A DNA stretch of 64,000 nt. It comes from Perognathus longimembris pacificus (lineage: Eukaryota > Chordata > Mammalia > Rodentia > Heteromyidae). Position 1 is the stretch's first letter; each line of letters opens with the position of its first letter. Of this stretch, positions 33,691 to 46,580 are shown in pieces. The notes under the pieces were generated by a model. The model did not search any database and had not been told where the DNA came from. It was given only the letters and a program-made list of their open reading frames with translations. A program made the position numbers and the translations under genes. The stretch lies in assembly GCF_023159225.1 (NCBI RefSeq), contig NC_063171.1, forward strand, positions 34,751,378 through 34,815,377, in the 5' to 3' direction.

Positions 33691-35907
33691 TCAAATGCAC
33701 TGCATTGGTTAGAATGTAGAAGACACAGTATGTTGCTCAGAGGTGTCATTATCTTGTAGCACTGTCCAAAAATTAGTGCATTTGGTGTTATGGCAGAGAA
33801 ATAAGAAGATAGTAATAAAAGGATGTGTGTGGCTGCCTGCCACGTCATGTTGCTGTGGGGGCCAAATAAAATAACATGGAGCGAGACCTTTGCCATTATA
33901 CAGATGTGAGTCATCATTATTGCCCATCTGGTCAGGTTGGCAGGTATACTAGCCAACTCTATCTCCAAGGCTGATTCAACCTCTAATTGAACAAATGCAA
34001 AAAAAAATAGTTTATTAAATTGAATTCAGAATGTACTGGCCAACATTTCAAATTCAAGAGAAGTACAGCCATGCACTATTTCTATTTCTTTTATCCTCCA
34101 CAAAGTTGACTAGAGAATAGCTTATTGTTACCAAAATATTGCCCTGAAATCCAGGTCCCATGGTCACTGGTGTGCTGGGAGCAAAATCTCTAGAGCAGTT
34201 ATAGCTGCGGCATAGCTAAGCGATGAGGAATTGGAATCCTCCTTAGACGTTCTCTCGGGCATCCTTGACTCTGTGGAACATTGCTATGGTTCCTGATACT
34301 CCTCGAAATTTTTAGGTTATTTATTTGGTATTAAAGAGAAGCTGTGAATATAGCTGGTATAGAATTGAATAAATAAAAGACCTCAGCATTGATTTCTAAA
34401 TGTAGTCAAAGATTGGAGCCCTTGCAAGTCTTATCTTAGACCCATGCCATCAGTGGAGAGTAAATCATCTATAAGCAATCTTTATTCTAAACCTGGCACC
34501 CACACAGCTCCTTCAGAGAAGAGGTAAGAAAAAACCTGCATGACATCAGAGTCCAAAACAGTTTCTACATAATGAAGAAAAAATAAAATGTACTATATTG
34601 TGCTGCTTGCCAGAATTTCCCAGTAAGGCATCTTTATGCAAACATACCATAATAGATCATCTCCCTGGAACTTGAGAGATTAAATTGGAGTTCTGGGTTC
34701 TATTTCAAAACTTTGTGTAAATTTTTGCTTTTTTTTTCTCAGAATAGGTTATGTTGGTATTCATGCTAACACAGTCTTTCAAGTGAATTGCCTTTCAATT
34801 GTGATAATATTCTAAAGAGAATGATCACGTCTAATGTCCGGTGCAATATCCACAAACAACTTTACACTTCTACTTTAGAACTCTGGGCTAGGTTCATGCC
34901 AGGGCCTATTTCACCATTGCTGCACAGGTAGTCATGCCCTAGCCAGAAGTATCTCTGCTCTTATTGACCCTCTGTCCTGTTCCTCTGCTAACATGGACTG
35001 ATGTCATGTTGAAAAGGTGGAGATATTTGCATGGAGATGATATTACGTGACTCTTCCCAGCGCCCTCAGCTGGTAGTTTACACTCAGCTTACCTCCCTCA
35101 TTTTTTCTGCTCACTGATTTGTTCTTTGTGTTGAAATGGTGTTGGAAAGAGTGGGAATGTTCTTTTAATACTTGTTGGATGACTGGCATTTTCTAAAGGA
35201 TCCTGCTGGTCAGATATCTTATGTCAACAAGCAAATTATGTGTCTAACATCACAAAATAAAACATTTAATGGTATTTGTGGTTGGGCCTGTAAGTATACT
35301 TAACTAGCCCATCTTTTGCCGAGTTGAAAAATGACTTCAGAAAGATAAAACTTTTTCCTGTTCACTTTACTGGTAATGGGCTTATCTGAAAAGAATGCCT
35401 TTGTTCACCAGTCTTCACTGACTCATCTTTTAGGAGGTACCACTTATAAGGGCTAGAAACTCTGCTCCTAGAAGAGATGCCAAGGGCTACTTATGTAGAT
35501 TGATTCATACCGGTTTGGAGTTTGAATACATCACACCTAATTGGGTCTACCTGGGGTTGACGCATGCCTTGTTAGTTTCATAACTATTGCTCTAGGACTT
35601 CCAATGAAGTAGCAGCTCCTGTGTAGCTCATGAACACTTGAAGTGTACAAGACTTAATTGAGGTGTGTTCTCAGTACCAAAAGAAAAAAGCCTACATGAC
35701 TAAATTTCAAAAGCTTAACATAGAAAAATGTAAAATGTCTCAATAACTTTATACTGATTACATTTTGAAATAAAAATATGTCCTTAAAATTAATTTTTCT
35801 TATTTCTTCTTCCTTCTATGTAATGTGGCTAATCTAATTTGAAATTAGATGTGAGGCTTGCATTGCATTTCTACATAATGGCAATATCCAAGTCAATTCC
35901 CACTATC
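33691..35907. other. Unique DNA, nothing recognised
   Basis: Over 2 kb without a repeat I can name. Short antisense ORFs at 33669-33968 overlap in two frames, and neither is convincing. Confidence 0.5.
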
Positions 35908-36060
35908 TGGGCACTGAGCTAAAGTAAAGCAACTCATGAAAAGGATTGAACATGGTCTTCGGTTCTCAATGAGCTCAATTCATGTAAGGAAAATGGACAC
36001 ATACTCTAGTAATTGCCATACCAGGAGGCCCGAGGAAACTGCTATGATATGTGAGGTTTA
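35908..36060 (+). mobile_element. Possible L2 relic
   Basis: CTGGGCACTGAGCTAAAGTA and GGTTCTCAATGAGCTCAATT correspond to L2 words 'ggcactgtgctaag' and 'ctcaaggagctcac'. Degraded. Confidence 0.45.
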
Positions 36061-36324
36061 AGATCTGCCTGAGCTCTTAGGTCAGGATTGTTTCTTAATA
36101 ATGGTCTTTAATCAATGTGAGCGGAGAATGGCTGCCCCCAAATGCCTGAGATTCAGATCCACCAAGATCAGGATCCTGGCTTCTCAAATTATAAGCTCTG
36201 CATCTTTAGCTGAGTGATTGATTCCCAGATGAAATGTCAAGTCACAGATAAGAAAATCTATTCCACCTGCTTCATTATGCCTGTTCTGAAGGTAGACTGC
36301 AAGGAGCAGCTACTTCACAAAAAT

Positions 36325-36554
36325 GATATAAATAATAGGCTGGGAATATGGCCTAGTGGCAAGAGAGCTCGCCTCGTATACATGAAGCCCTGGGTTCGAT
36401 TCCCCAGCACCACATATATACAAAACGGCCAGAAGTGGTGCTGTGGCTCAAGTGGCAGAGTGCTAGCCTTGAGCAAAAAGGAAGCCAGGGACAGTGCTCA
36501 GGCCCTGAGTCCAAGCCCCAGGACTGGCCACAAAAAAAAAAGATATAAATAATA
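36325..36554 (+). mobile_element. IDL-Geo SINE (older subfamily), with perfect TSD
   Basis: The body at 36338-36541 lies between copies of GATATAAATAATA. The left monomer has TGGCCTAGTGG as A box and a perfect GGTTCGATTCC B box. The right monomer has GAGCAAAAAGGAAGCC and ends CAGGACTGGCC plus an A tail. It differs from the younger copies at several diagnostic sites (AGAGCTCGCCTCGTATACATG). Confidence 0.96.
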
Positions 36555-36576
36555 AGCTAGCATAGATATCTTCACT

Positions 36577-36850
36577 TATTCAGGCTGCCATAAAAAATGC
36601 CACTAATTAGATAGATTAAAAGCAACAGAAACATATTTCTCAAGATTTGGAGGTCAGAAAGGGCTATCTGCACAGACAGGACCTTCTGTGTATTTATATG
36701 GTACGAAGTGTGATGCGGGTCTCTTAGGCCTCTTTTGAAAGGGCATCTCACTCATGGGGGACCTAATCACTTCCCCCAAAGACTCTACTTTTTAATACCC
36801 AGGTTTCAGTATATTACTTTTGGAGGGACACAAACACACAGACAGTGGGT
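36577..36850 (-). mobile_element. MaLR LTR relic (MLT1/MST-like), antisense
   Basis: Antisense MaLR order: CAGGCTGCCATAAAAAATGC, AACAGAAACATATTTCTCAA, TTTGGAGGTCAGAAAG, GGGGGACCTAATCACTTCCC and TTGGAGGGACACAAACAC. Confidence 0.75.
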
Positions 36851-36934
36851 TAAACACCCTAGGGCAGCCTGAGACACAGTGACAGGTATTTAGTATGCAT
36901 TGTTTTTCTAAGGTGAGTATGTCGTAATTTTTAT

Positions 36935-37085
36935 TTACCTTATTCAGTTACTTGTTTATTGTTTATCTCTCCAACTAATAGCAAGTCTCAAAAAGGTTAG
37001 GACATTACTCACCATCCATACATTTTCCACAGCTATTGTTAAACTTGATGCACAGTGGGATATTGCTAGATGTGTGTTGAATACA
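36935..37085 (+). mobile_element. L2/MIR3-type relic
   Basis: TTTATTGTTTATCTCTCCAA, GCAAGTCTCAAAAAGGTTAG and GCTAGATGTGTGTTGAATAC fit the L2 3' end. Diverged. Confidence 0.5.
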
Positions 37086-37244
37086 TAAAAGTAATAAGCT
37101 TAGCAAGGGGAGTCCCACAAGGAGATAAAATAGGTAAATTAAATATGAGACCAATTTTGTTTTTTCGGGTTTTTTTTTGTTTTCTTGTGGTTTTTTTTGG
37201 CTGGTTGGTTAGTTTGGGGTTTAGGGGGTTTGTTTGCTTGTTCT

Positions 37245-37455
37245 TTTTGTTTTGCCAGTCCCAAGCCTCAGGACCTAGGCCCTGTCCCTGAGCTGCTTCT
37301 GCTCAAGGCTAGTGCTCTATCACTTGAGCCACAGTGACACTTCCGGCCTTTTCTGAGTAGTTTATTAGAGATGAGAATCTCAGGAACTTTCCTGCCTGGG
37401 CTAGCTTCAGACTAAAATCCTCAGACCTCAGCTTCCTAAGTAACTAGGATTGGGA
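37245..37455 (-). mobile_element. 7SL/B1-like + Geo-like dimeric SINE
   Basis: Antisense, with the Geo unit at the left (TTGCCAGTCCCAAGCCTCAG, CTATCACTTGAGCCACAGTG) and the 7SL-like unit at the right (TTCCTGCCTGGGCTAGCTTC, CCTAAGTAACTAGGATTGGG). A T/G-rich stretch at 37157-37250 adjoins its tail. Confidence 0.85.
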
Positions 37456-38699
37456 TGAATACTAAATTAATGGAGTTAAGAATGAGGCCTCCAAAGAAGC
37501 ATTCCTAAAGAGTGTGATGGACTAGTGGGCTGGTTCTACTCTGCTTACCTTACTTCCATAAGCAGAGATCCTAAGATGAATAGTATAAAGCATATGCAAG
37601 ACAAGACGATTGGAACAACACAGTTACCACCCAGAAATCAGTTGGAATTGGAAACCCAAATGAATGCCTATGGAAAATGTTTAGGGAAACCTGTGTAGTA
37701 CACAAAATAAATATTCTCTACAACATTCCCGTGTACCCCACACAAAGTCCATAGTTAGATATCCATTCTTGGACAGTGAATTGTGGGGCTGGAGGTGTTG
37801 GCTGGAGGTGAGGCAGTGATAAAGTACTGAGTCTGGCTCTGAGGTACAAAATCAATGTGTCAGGTTCCCACTGAATATTCTATCCACAGCTGAAATGGAA
37901 TTATCGCCTGAGTGAGAGGATAGGGAGAAGTCTCTGAAACAAGAGAAAAGGGAAAGAATCAGAGGGAGCAATGCCTGAGTGGAAAGTACAGGAGTGTGTT
38001 ACTGGAGTGCACAGTATCACAACAGTGGTTCCTAGAGATTCATCAGAGCCACGACACGCACGTACCCAGGAATGACAGAACAGAGTTACATTGTCTGACA
38101 TGCGCCAAGCAAGGGCAAGCTAGTGGTACCTGGCACAGGCTGGATGCGAGATTTGAAAGATTGCTATCTTCAAACTTTACAGCCTGGCAGCCTCCGGTGC
38201 TTAGTGATCCCAGCAGTTCAGGGTTATCTTTTGGTTAGAGCCATGTGGACTGGCAGCAAGGCAGTGTTACCAGTGAAAGGGACCAGTCTGTGCCTTTCCT
38301 AGTTTTATGGGAAGTTAAATGGGCTGAAGAAACTGGTTCATCTACTCCACAGCCACCATTAGCTGGCTGGAGGTTATTGACAACGTGGCTTGGAATTTGG
38401 ACCCAAAGTAAGACTCTTGAATATCTCCCAGGAGGAATCTCTTTTCCTCTAGGCTGAGTTTCAGGGTAACTTATAATCTCAGACCAAAGCTAGAATGTGT
38501 TTCCGGACCTTGATGAGAAGATAAGACCAAGATCTAAGACAGGGATGACAAACACTGTCATCATCAGCCACAAAGGAATATTTGCAGATCCCCAAGTACA
38601 GGAATGCATTTCCTCCATGCCTTTGTAATATCCATGAAGTATTCTTGGATTTTTACCACCTGCTCATGCTCTACTCATCTCCTCTAGGAGTATATGACT
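37456..38699. other. Unique DNA, nothing recognised
   Basis: No repeat or splice-supported exon seen. Confidence 0.5.
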
Positions 38700-38900
38700 G
38701 AACTCTAACTTCTCTGACATTTTAGACCCATGAAATCTTGTAATTTTCCTCCATTGTAGCTCCTGCTGTAATTCTTTGTTAACTCATAATTTCTTATTTA
38801 GCTTTTTTATATACTGACTTTCCATACATTGAGCTCCTTGAAGACAGCAATTTGTCAGTCTGTCTTGGTAGCTACTGGCCTACAGTCTCCCTTATAGTTA
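38700..38900 (+). mobile_element. LINE-2 relic
   Basis: CATTGAGCTCCTTGAAGACA followed by GCAATTTGTCAGTCTGTCTT is the conserved L2 3' portion. Weaker L2-like words extend left. Confidence 0.65.
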
Positions 38901-38911
38901 TTCAACTCCAT

Positions 38912-39172
38912 GGTGCTACCAGCACCAATGGATCATACCTGTAATCCTAGCTACTCAGCAGGCTGAGATTTGAGGACTGAAATTACAAAGCAAACCTGGG
39001 CAGAAAAGTCCATGAGACTCTTATCTACAATAAACTACTCAGAAAAAAAAAACAAAAAACAGAAATAATGCTGTGGCAGAAATGGCAAAACACTAGTCTT
39101 GAGCCCAAAGAAGCTCAGGGACAGTGTTGAGGCCCTGAGCTCAAGTCACAGGACCAGCAAAAAAACAAAAAC
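38912..39172 (+). mobile_element. 7SL/B1-like + Geo-like dimeric SINE
   Basis: The 7SL-like head reads CATACCTGTAATCCTAGCTA then CTCAGCAGGCTGAGATTTGA. The middle is CTGGGCAGAAAAGTCCATGA. After an A-rich insert near 39043-39062, the Geo unit follows (GGGACAGTGTTGAGGCCCTG, CACAGGACCAGC), with an AAAAACAAAAAC tail. Confidence 0.88.
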
Positions 39173-40364
39173 AAAGAACTTCATAATGCTGAATTGCTGG
39201 ATTGTGACTAGATGTGTAAAAGTCAAAATTACCTCTCAGGGAATTCTCTGTCATGCCTTTTCCTTTCCCTTCACACAGCTTAGTTCATGTTCCTGCTCAT
39301 ACACACAGCTTTCCCATACTTTGAGAAACCCACAAAGTACAAGAAATTTTTTAACTGGGAAGTCCAAAGAGATAAGATCACCTACAAGCAGTAGAAGTAC
39401 CACTGATAGAGAGTGACAAAAAAAAAAGTGGGTCCCGCCCCTGCTCTGCCCTCATGGGCTATGACACTGGGCATGACTCTCCTTTGTCCTCTGGAAATCA
39501 CACTGCTACCACAAAAACCTAGAGTTTCTGAACTTCACAGAGAACAACAACAACAAACATTCTAGTTAATGAACTAAAGAATAGACTGTAAAAAAAGATT
39601 TTATGAGCCCTTTAAGCAAACATTCTCCTTGTAAATTAAATATATGAAAACACATAAAAATCCAATGAGGTAACAAGCATATTGGAATTGTTGCTTTAGT
39701 GAGAATTGATGCAAAGGAAGTAAATAAATGAAAAGGTAACAGCCCTCCCTCATACTAATGAAGAACCATTTCTTATCATCTAAAATGTCCAAACTTGTGC
39801 AGGTAAGGGCTCGAGAAAGGGGGTAGGTAATATTTATATACCAAAACATTTGAGCTGGATGGCTTGAAGGAGGGCAACAATCTGGAAACAAGCCCATGGG
39901 AGCACAGGTAGGAGCAGAGGGAACCAGAAAAGTGACAGGGCACACCCTGCCCCCATAAGGCTACAGAATAAAGAAGCTTTTGAAACACAAGGAAGGAAGC
40001 ATCTCAGCCAGGGCTCTGAGCTCCAGATTTTCTGCCCAGCTCCCCACCCACTCAGCCCTGCTACAAGGTAGAGAAAGCCATCTACAAAGCTTTCTCTGAC
40101 TTTTCATAATGCCACATTATGTAAAGAGGGAACTTCATTTAGGTGATGGTATTGACCAGAACAAACAGCAATAAAGCAGAAATGATTAAAAACACGTCAG
40201 TCACATCTGGGCCTCAGAGCCTACGTGTGTACACAGCCTCCAGTTCAGCTGTTACTCCAGGTAACCTGGCCACTTCTCTGGCCTCTTGGTGCTGAAAAGG
40301 TAAAGTCTGAGTAACTCCTGCCATTTCCATGTTTCCGTGAATGCAGTTAGAGAAGGCACTCAAT
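39173..40364. other. Unique DNA, nothing recognised
   Basis: No repeat family or gene is assigned. Confidence 0.5.
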
Positions 40365-40742
40365 GTTTTAAACAATGACCTTATTTGGAAACAGGTTCTT
40401 TTCTAGCATTTTTTTAATGAAGTTAATTCAATATGACCAATATGACTGGTATCCTTATTTTTAAAAAAGGGGGATGTTTGGACACGGAATCAAGCACAGG
40501 GAGAATACCATGTGAAGATGAAGGGAGCAAACGGATGTGATGACTCCACAAAGGATGCTGGAGATCGCAGGCAAACCATTGGAAGTTAAGAAAGAGTCAA
40601 GGTACAGATTCTTCCTCATGGCCTTCCTCATTGCCAACACCTTGATTTCTACACTTTTAAGACTTGTGAAGCAATAAATTTCTCATTTAAACCACCTACT
40701 TTCTGGTACTTTATGATAGCATCCCTAGGCAAACTAATACAA
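40365..40742 (+). mobile_element. MLT1-type MaLR LTR relic
   Basis: Clear MLT1 order: AATGACCTTATTTGGAAACA, GACTGGTATCCTTATTT, ATACCATGTGAAGATGAAGG, GCCAACACCTTGATTTCTAC, GTGAAGCAATAAATTTCTCA and CCTAGGCAAACTAATACAAG at the 3' end. The AATAAA in the LTR is retained. Confidence 0.88.
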
Positions 40743-40869
40743 GCCCACAGCTTAGAGACAGGAATCAATTAAACTGGCAGGAGCTCATGGGAGGCTTATG
40801 AACAAAGCAGTGTCAGTAGAGTTGGATTTCACCACCTGGAAGCTGTGACGCTACAAGAAAGTTGCTGGG

Positions 40870-41012
40870 ACATTAACACTTCAGCTGTCTCAACTGAAAA
40901 ATAAGTATCATTTTCACCCAGCCTTGTGGATAAAGTGAGCCAGTGCTGTTCTCTGCTCAGTGCCTGACATAAACTATGAACTCAAAAAATGTTAGTTATT
41001 ATTGTCTAAGTG
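40870..41012 (+). mobile_element. MIR relic
   Basis: TCTCAACTGAAAAATAAGTA, then CTCAGTGCCTGACATAAACT and CAAAAAATGTTAGTTATTAT match the 3' half of MIR. Confidence 0.75.
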
Positions 41013-44000
41013 CATTGTCAATTGCAACGTACCTTTACATATCCCATTTCTGTTTTCAAATACCAAGAGCATAATGTTGTTACTTACGTGTTCCAACTGG
41101 AGATTCTGAGACCACAGATGTTGACCAGATAACTAAGTAGGATTGGGATGCAGGTGGATCTACAGCCAATTGGCTTGTCCACCCACTACTTGCGTAATTT
41201 GGGGCACATGTCCAAACCTCCTCTAATTATCTATTCTCCCAGCTTGCAGATGAAAACACTTGTGACAGGGACAAACTCTGGCCACTATTGGACTCATGCT
41301 AGGCCATTTGCTAAATCATTCTCTTTATTATTTACTTGTACAAAATCACATCCATTACTGATGGAGACCAAGACTTGAACAAGTCTCCCCTGTTTTAATG
41401 CTGCACCTCAGTCTCCTCCCTGAGGACACATGGTGGACAACAGAATTGCAGAGATTGCATCTCTGGAGTTCTGAGCCTGGGATTGGAAAGGGAACAAAAC
41501 AGGTCTTGACAATAAGTACAATATTGAAATGTGGGAAGGAAGAAAATGGGAAGACTCAATGGCACTCAACTTGTCATCAACTGACAACTTCTTTGTTTAC
41601 AAATAACAAAAGAATGGCAAAAGGTTGCAAAATATTGACATTTTCCTGCTGATATAATTAAACTTCCATCAGGAGGGGTGGGGTGATTGCTCTCAATATT
41701 GAAACAAAAACAGCAAGCAGTACCTAGAGCGCCTGGATCGCCTCTATATTATACAGCACTCATTTCATGAGCCTGTTTTCTAGAATAGAGTAAATTAGCT
41801 AGCTGCTACCAACAAAACAAGTCATCTGTTGCCTTAGTTACTCAGGGGCTCTTTTGTGGAAGACACTTCCTAGTAGGTATTACCATTCAAACCAAAGATC
41901 TTCAAAATTTTTGCCTTTGGAAGATACTCTGTCAGAGATGTTTCAAAGTTAGTCCCTAGAACCTCTGTCTCCTACAGAAGAGGAAAAGTACCCCTAAGAC
42001 TCCTTTTAGACATATGATTTCTGGAACTATAATATAAAATAATTTGTGTTTGTTTAAAGTGACTATTTTTTATAATTTGTTACAGCAATAATATACACTA
42101 ATACATTCCTACTCTTATGTCCCTACGTATAGGAACTCTTCATTCCTGCTGTTTCTCTCTTCCTTCTAGGCACGGCCAGAGGGAACAAGTAAGCTGCATA
42201 AACAGGGACAAAGATGGACCCACCAGCCATACCATGTTTTGTGGCTCAAACATCATTCATATTCTTACGATGGGTCATTTCCTTTTCTTTGCAAAGTGAA
42301 TAATCTGTGCTATCTGAAAAATCTGTCTGCTTCAGGGACTTGCTCTCAGGACTGTGGTACCAGAAAGCTCCAGTCCATTTTCTGCTTGTAGGCACATAAC
42401 TCATCTGTAGTAGTTTTCTTCCTGTGACTTCCATAGCAAATAAACACAAACCTGGAAGTTTGAAGCCTACAAAATTTACTGTCTCAAAATTCTACAAGCC
42501 AAATATCCAAAGTAAATGTGTCAACAGTGCTCGCTTTGGGGGTACTGAGGAAGAATCTATATCATGCCTCTCTCCTAGGTTCAGGTCACTGCTAACAACC
42601 CTCAATATCCACTGGCTTGTGAATGTGTCACTTCTGTCTCTGCCTCACATTTCAAATGGGCTTCTCTGTGTCTCTGTCTTCTTATTTCTTATAAAAGACA
42701 TGTGTCACTGGATAGAAAACCAAAAAGAGTAATAATCCATTATGATCTCACCATGAGATCCTTATTAATACACATTTACATGTTCCAAGTATGCACAAGC
42801 ACACACACAGAGGCACATGGTACACATACAGAAACATGTACATATTAAACCCACTACACCATTGTGAACCTAGTTTATCCTTAAATCTTTTCTTTTTCTT
42901 ACTTTTATCAAAGACCAGGAATCAACTTCACTTTTGCTCACTGATTGGCACTCTACCAATGGAGTCATGCCTCAACCCCATATTAAGTCTCTATCCGCTA
43001 CACATTAAACATTTCTCTCACCCTCAAAGAGAAGATACTGATGAACAGAAGACGTGTGAAAGCAACAGCAGTGTGTGTCATGGCAGTCTATTTTCTCAAG
43101 GAGCCTATTTGTGTCCTGTCCCTATTTTATGTCCAAGTGCAGATGGACCGGATTGTCTTTGCATTCACCCAGCCTTACATTTAGTATGTGTGACAAACCC
43201 CGCAGCCCCTTATGGACCATCTTGGCTACATGGTCAATTGACGTCTCATGATCATCTGTTTTTATCTCAACCAGAGCCCAGTAGACTGCCAGGAGCTATG
43301 TACAGAACAATGCATAGTTTCTTGCTGCAAATGGCATGTCTAGGTGTCAGAAGCCTAGGCCTCTAGGCTGCAATTCTTCTGTTGGAGAAGATAGACCACA
43401 TGCACAGCATACTTTCCTAATGTACTCATGTCTAGTCCCAGAGTTTGTCAGAGCATAGGGCCCAAAGGAAAGATTACTTGTTATTGTAGCCTGAATCTTC
43501 TGTAGAACCTCATCCTATTTAGAGCTCTGCTCAAAGTTGGCAGCTTTCTAGATGCTTAATAAATGGGTCAGAGAACTACTCTCAGGGATAGAATATTCTC
43601 CCACCAAGATGTGAAGAGGCCTAATGCTAGGTAGAAGATGTAAGATACAAGAATGGAGCTTTGACTACCTAGAAGGGTATTTCACCATGCCAAGATTCCT
43701 GGATTGCCAGAAACTTCACTAATAGGGGAGAGCTGAATCTTCACAGGGATTTCATCTCACATTCTGGAGCACATTGTTTTGCCAGTGCTCTCATTATAAT
43801 TTCTAGTTTTCTTTAATTCCTGATTAGCAAATATCACAAATATAACTAGCTTAATGTGCTGCACAATGTTCAGGTGGTCCATATCACTTTAAACCATATT
43901 ATAGTTGCGTAGCAGAGTCAATACAGGAAAAAGTGTCCTCCATTTCTGAGCACACATTTTTAAATGATTTGTTCATACAAACTAAGAAATGTTCCTGTGG

Positions 44001-44336
44001 GCTTGCCAAATATCTTGCTCTAGGAGCACTGAAGCCCATTAATAATACTAATCTGACTTTGTTGCTGTTGGCAGTAACGGACTCAGCTTGCTTCTTTCTG
44101 ACAGTGAACTTCTACCATCCTGAACTGGTCATTCCCATTGTCATTAGGAATAGCCATTTCATGGCAGCTTTTCCTGGGTCTGAGTGGGCCTAGTGGAAAA
44201 GAAGCCATCACTAAACCTCTCAGTGATGCTAGGCCTTCTCTCACCCATGCACTGATCATCTCTTGATTAAATGAATTGCCTCCTTGGATGAGCCCTCCTG
44301 TAGAACATAATCCACTTGTGGAATTCCCGGTGTTGT
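41013..44336. other. Unique DNA, nothing recognised
   Basis: The largest repeat-poor block in the window (3.3 kb). A 191-codon plus-strand frame at 42791-43366 has no recognisable domain, low-complexity HTHT/LLL stretches and no splice context, so it is not called as a gene. Confidence 0.5.
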
Positions 44337-44429
44337 GTAGTCTGTCAACTCCAGTGCTCTGATTTCTCTGAGGCTTTACTGTTTTGTAGTCTGTCAACTC
44401 CAGTGCTCTGATTTCTCTGAGGCTTTACT
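44337..44429. repeat. Perfect 44-nt duplication, period 49
   Basis: The block starting GTAGTCTGTCAACTCC at 44337-44380 recurs without mismatch at 44386-44429, separated by GTTTT. The first copy is preceded by a similar GTTGT. Confidence 0.93.
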
Positions 44430-45751
44430 TCTTCCCTCTATTATCTTCTCAAACAGAAGTAGCAGAGCTGCTCCACTGAGTCTGGGTAACCACTTTTTTC
44501 CAGCATTTGAAAGCTATTACACTAGTGTAGCCCTGCCTCTCACTTTTCCTGGGTAGTGACTCCTATGTCATAAAAGAGTGCTCTCTTCTTTTTAAAACTC
44601 TGCTTTATCTACCATTGTGTTCTGTGCCCCTCAAAACCAACATCTTAGGATGGAGTTATGTGGATATGCCACAGCTCCTGCTGAACGTAATGAACATCCT
44701 TCAGCACATGGTAAGTTGCCTCCTCTTCTAGCAGGCAGAGCATTTTCCAAGTCAGTTTACACTTACTATAGCTTACTGTGGCTTACTATAGCTGCTGATC
44801 TGGCTCAAGATAGGTACATGTTTTCCTTTCAAGATAGAGTCTTCTGAGCTGTCTGTAAGGAAAAAGAAATTGCTATATTTTTACAAGGACAAGTAGGACA
44901 TTTCTGAAGGACCAAAGGACTCAAGAGCAAATCCAGATACTGTAGACCTGAATGAACTGACCCAAATGTCTCCATCCTGTCTAAGGATCTTACCCCTTGG
45001 GGATTAGGGATTTTTAATCATATAGTAAATACTTCAAGGTGAGGAATTCAATTTTTTCTGGCTCACTGCTCCCCATTTAGTTAAGTCTTGGGTCTTACTT
45101 TTATTCTTTTCTCTCTCTCAAAGGAGATCCTTTGTATTTCCCAATTTAAATTATTATCAATTAACTTTCCTCAATGCATCAGACGCCTAATGACAGCCAT
45201 CTGATTCTATAGTCTTTATAATTACAGTTTCCTCCTGAGCCTCTCAAGTGCCCAGAATAAACTCATCTCAGGACATTTCTTGTCAAATGATAAAAAAGAA
45301 AACACAAATCTCAACTATTCTTTTTAGACTAGTAAATTCTTCCAGAGAAAATGAGCCCAAACTTAGTGTTCACTCTACTACTATTCCATTCTCCTGATAT
45401 TGTCCTTAATTGTCCAATATTTTTCAAGCTTTCTGATTACTGTTAGGTACATTTTCTACTAAAGCAGAATAGTGGATTTAGAATGCCTAACTGCATATTA
45501 CCAAAAATCACAAGCTAATTTATCCATGTTTTTTCTAATTAGTGAGACTTCTTTTCCTTTTCCTAACGATTTAGATAATCACTTTCAAAGTTAAAAATAT
45601 TAGGTAGCTACAAGGCTTTACTTTTTCTTTTCCCCAGATCCTTGCTTCTAGCTCTGTTTTGCAATGGTTATTTTTGTGCACCCAGCCATTGTCTACCTAT
45701 GTCCGGCTTCCTGGAATTTCTAGGATGGCAGGTATGGGACTCTATGCCCTC
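44430..45751. other. Unique DNA, nothing recognised
   Basis: No repeat or gene is assigned. Confidence 0.5.
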
Positions 45752-45862
45752 CATTGAGATAGACTCTGTGGACTTTGCTGCCTGGGCTCATCTAATCATC
45801 ATCCTCGCTATCTCAACCTCTCAACTAGCTAGGGTTGCAGGCATGAGCCACCAGTATCTGAC
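45752..45862 (-). mobile_element. 7SL/B1-like SINE unit, partial
   Basis: Antisense: GAGATAGACTCTGTGGACTT, TGCTGCCTGGGCTCATCTAA, CAACCTCTCAACTAGCTAGG and GCATGAGCCACCAGTATCTG match the left unit of the dimeric SINEs. The Geo unit is not convincing. Confidence 0.75.
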
Positions 45863-46384
45863 TTTAACCTTGGATGCGATCAGAGTCATTTCTTTTTGCC
45901 AATCATTTTTAGAAATTTCCTCAAATACTCTAATTATCCATTTATTTCTGTACAGCTTTTGGACTTTCTCTTTTATTTAAATATCTCACTCATTCTAAGA
46001 CTATCCAGCATATCAACCAATACTTTCTTTTTTGTTTCGTGCAAGAACATACTCAATTATGTCTTTTTTTAAAAGGAATATTATAGAATATTATTATTAA
46101 AAGGAATATGATGGTATAAATTGAATTATGCTTAGGATTTTTCCCCTGACACTTCCATACATCTTTTGGAAGTGTTATGAGTCATTTTATGTTTAAATCT
46201 TTATGCCATCTGTAAGTCCAATTTTATTTTCCACAGGAAGAATAAGGAACATTTTTGAGAAAGCTTCCTAAAAATTTTTTAATTCATTAAATCTGGAATA
46301 AAAATACCAGATATCCTTTCAATTTCTCTCTTTTTTGCAAAGTGTTTTCTAATTTAACTATATTATATTTATTTATATTATATA

Positions 46385-46580
46385 TTGCAGTAGAAAATTT
46401 GGAAGATATAGAAAAACACAAGGAAGAAAGCCAACAGAAAATCAATAGTAAATTCCTCATTCAAACATAACCCTGATCATACTTTTTTAGACACAACTAT
46501 AGCCTTTCATAAAATTGGGTTCATATGTATAGATTTAGTAGTTATTTTTAATTTAATAATATGTCATCAGAATTTAACTC
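46385..46580 (+). mobile_element. Ancient L1 3' UTR-like relic
   Basis: GTAGAAAATTTGGAAGATAT, AGAAAAACACAAGGAAGAAA and CATAAAATTGGGTTCATATG are typical words of old L1M 3' ends. Confidence 0.55.

Noticed and set aside
42791..43366. 191-codon plus-strand ORF
   Set aside because: The longest non-repeat ORF, but it starts in a CA/HT low-complexity stretch and has no domain, splice context or conserved motif. Its length is within chance for 64 kb and six frames.
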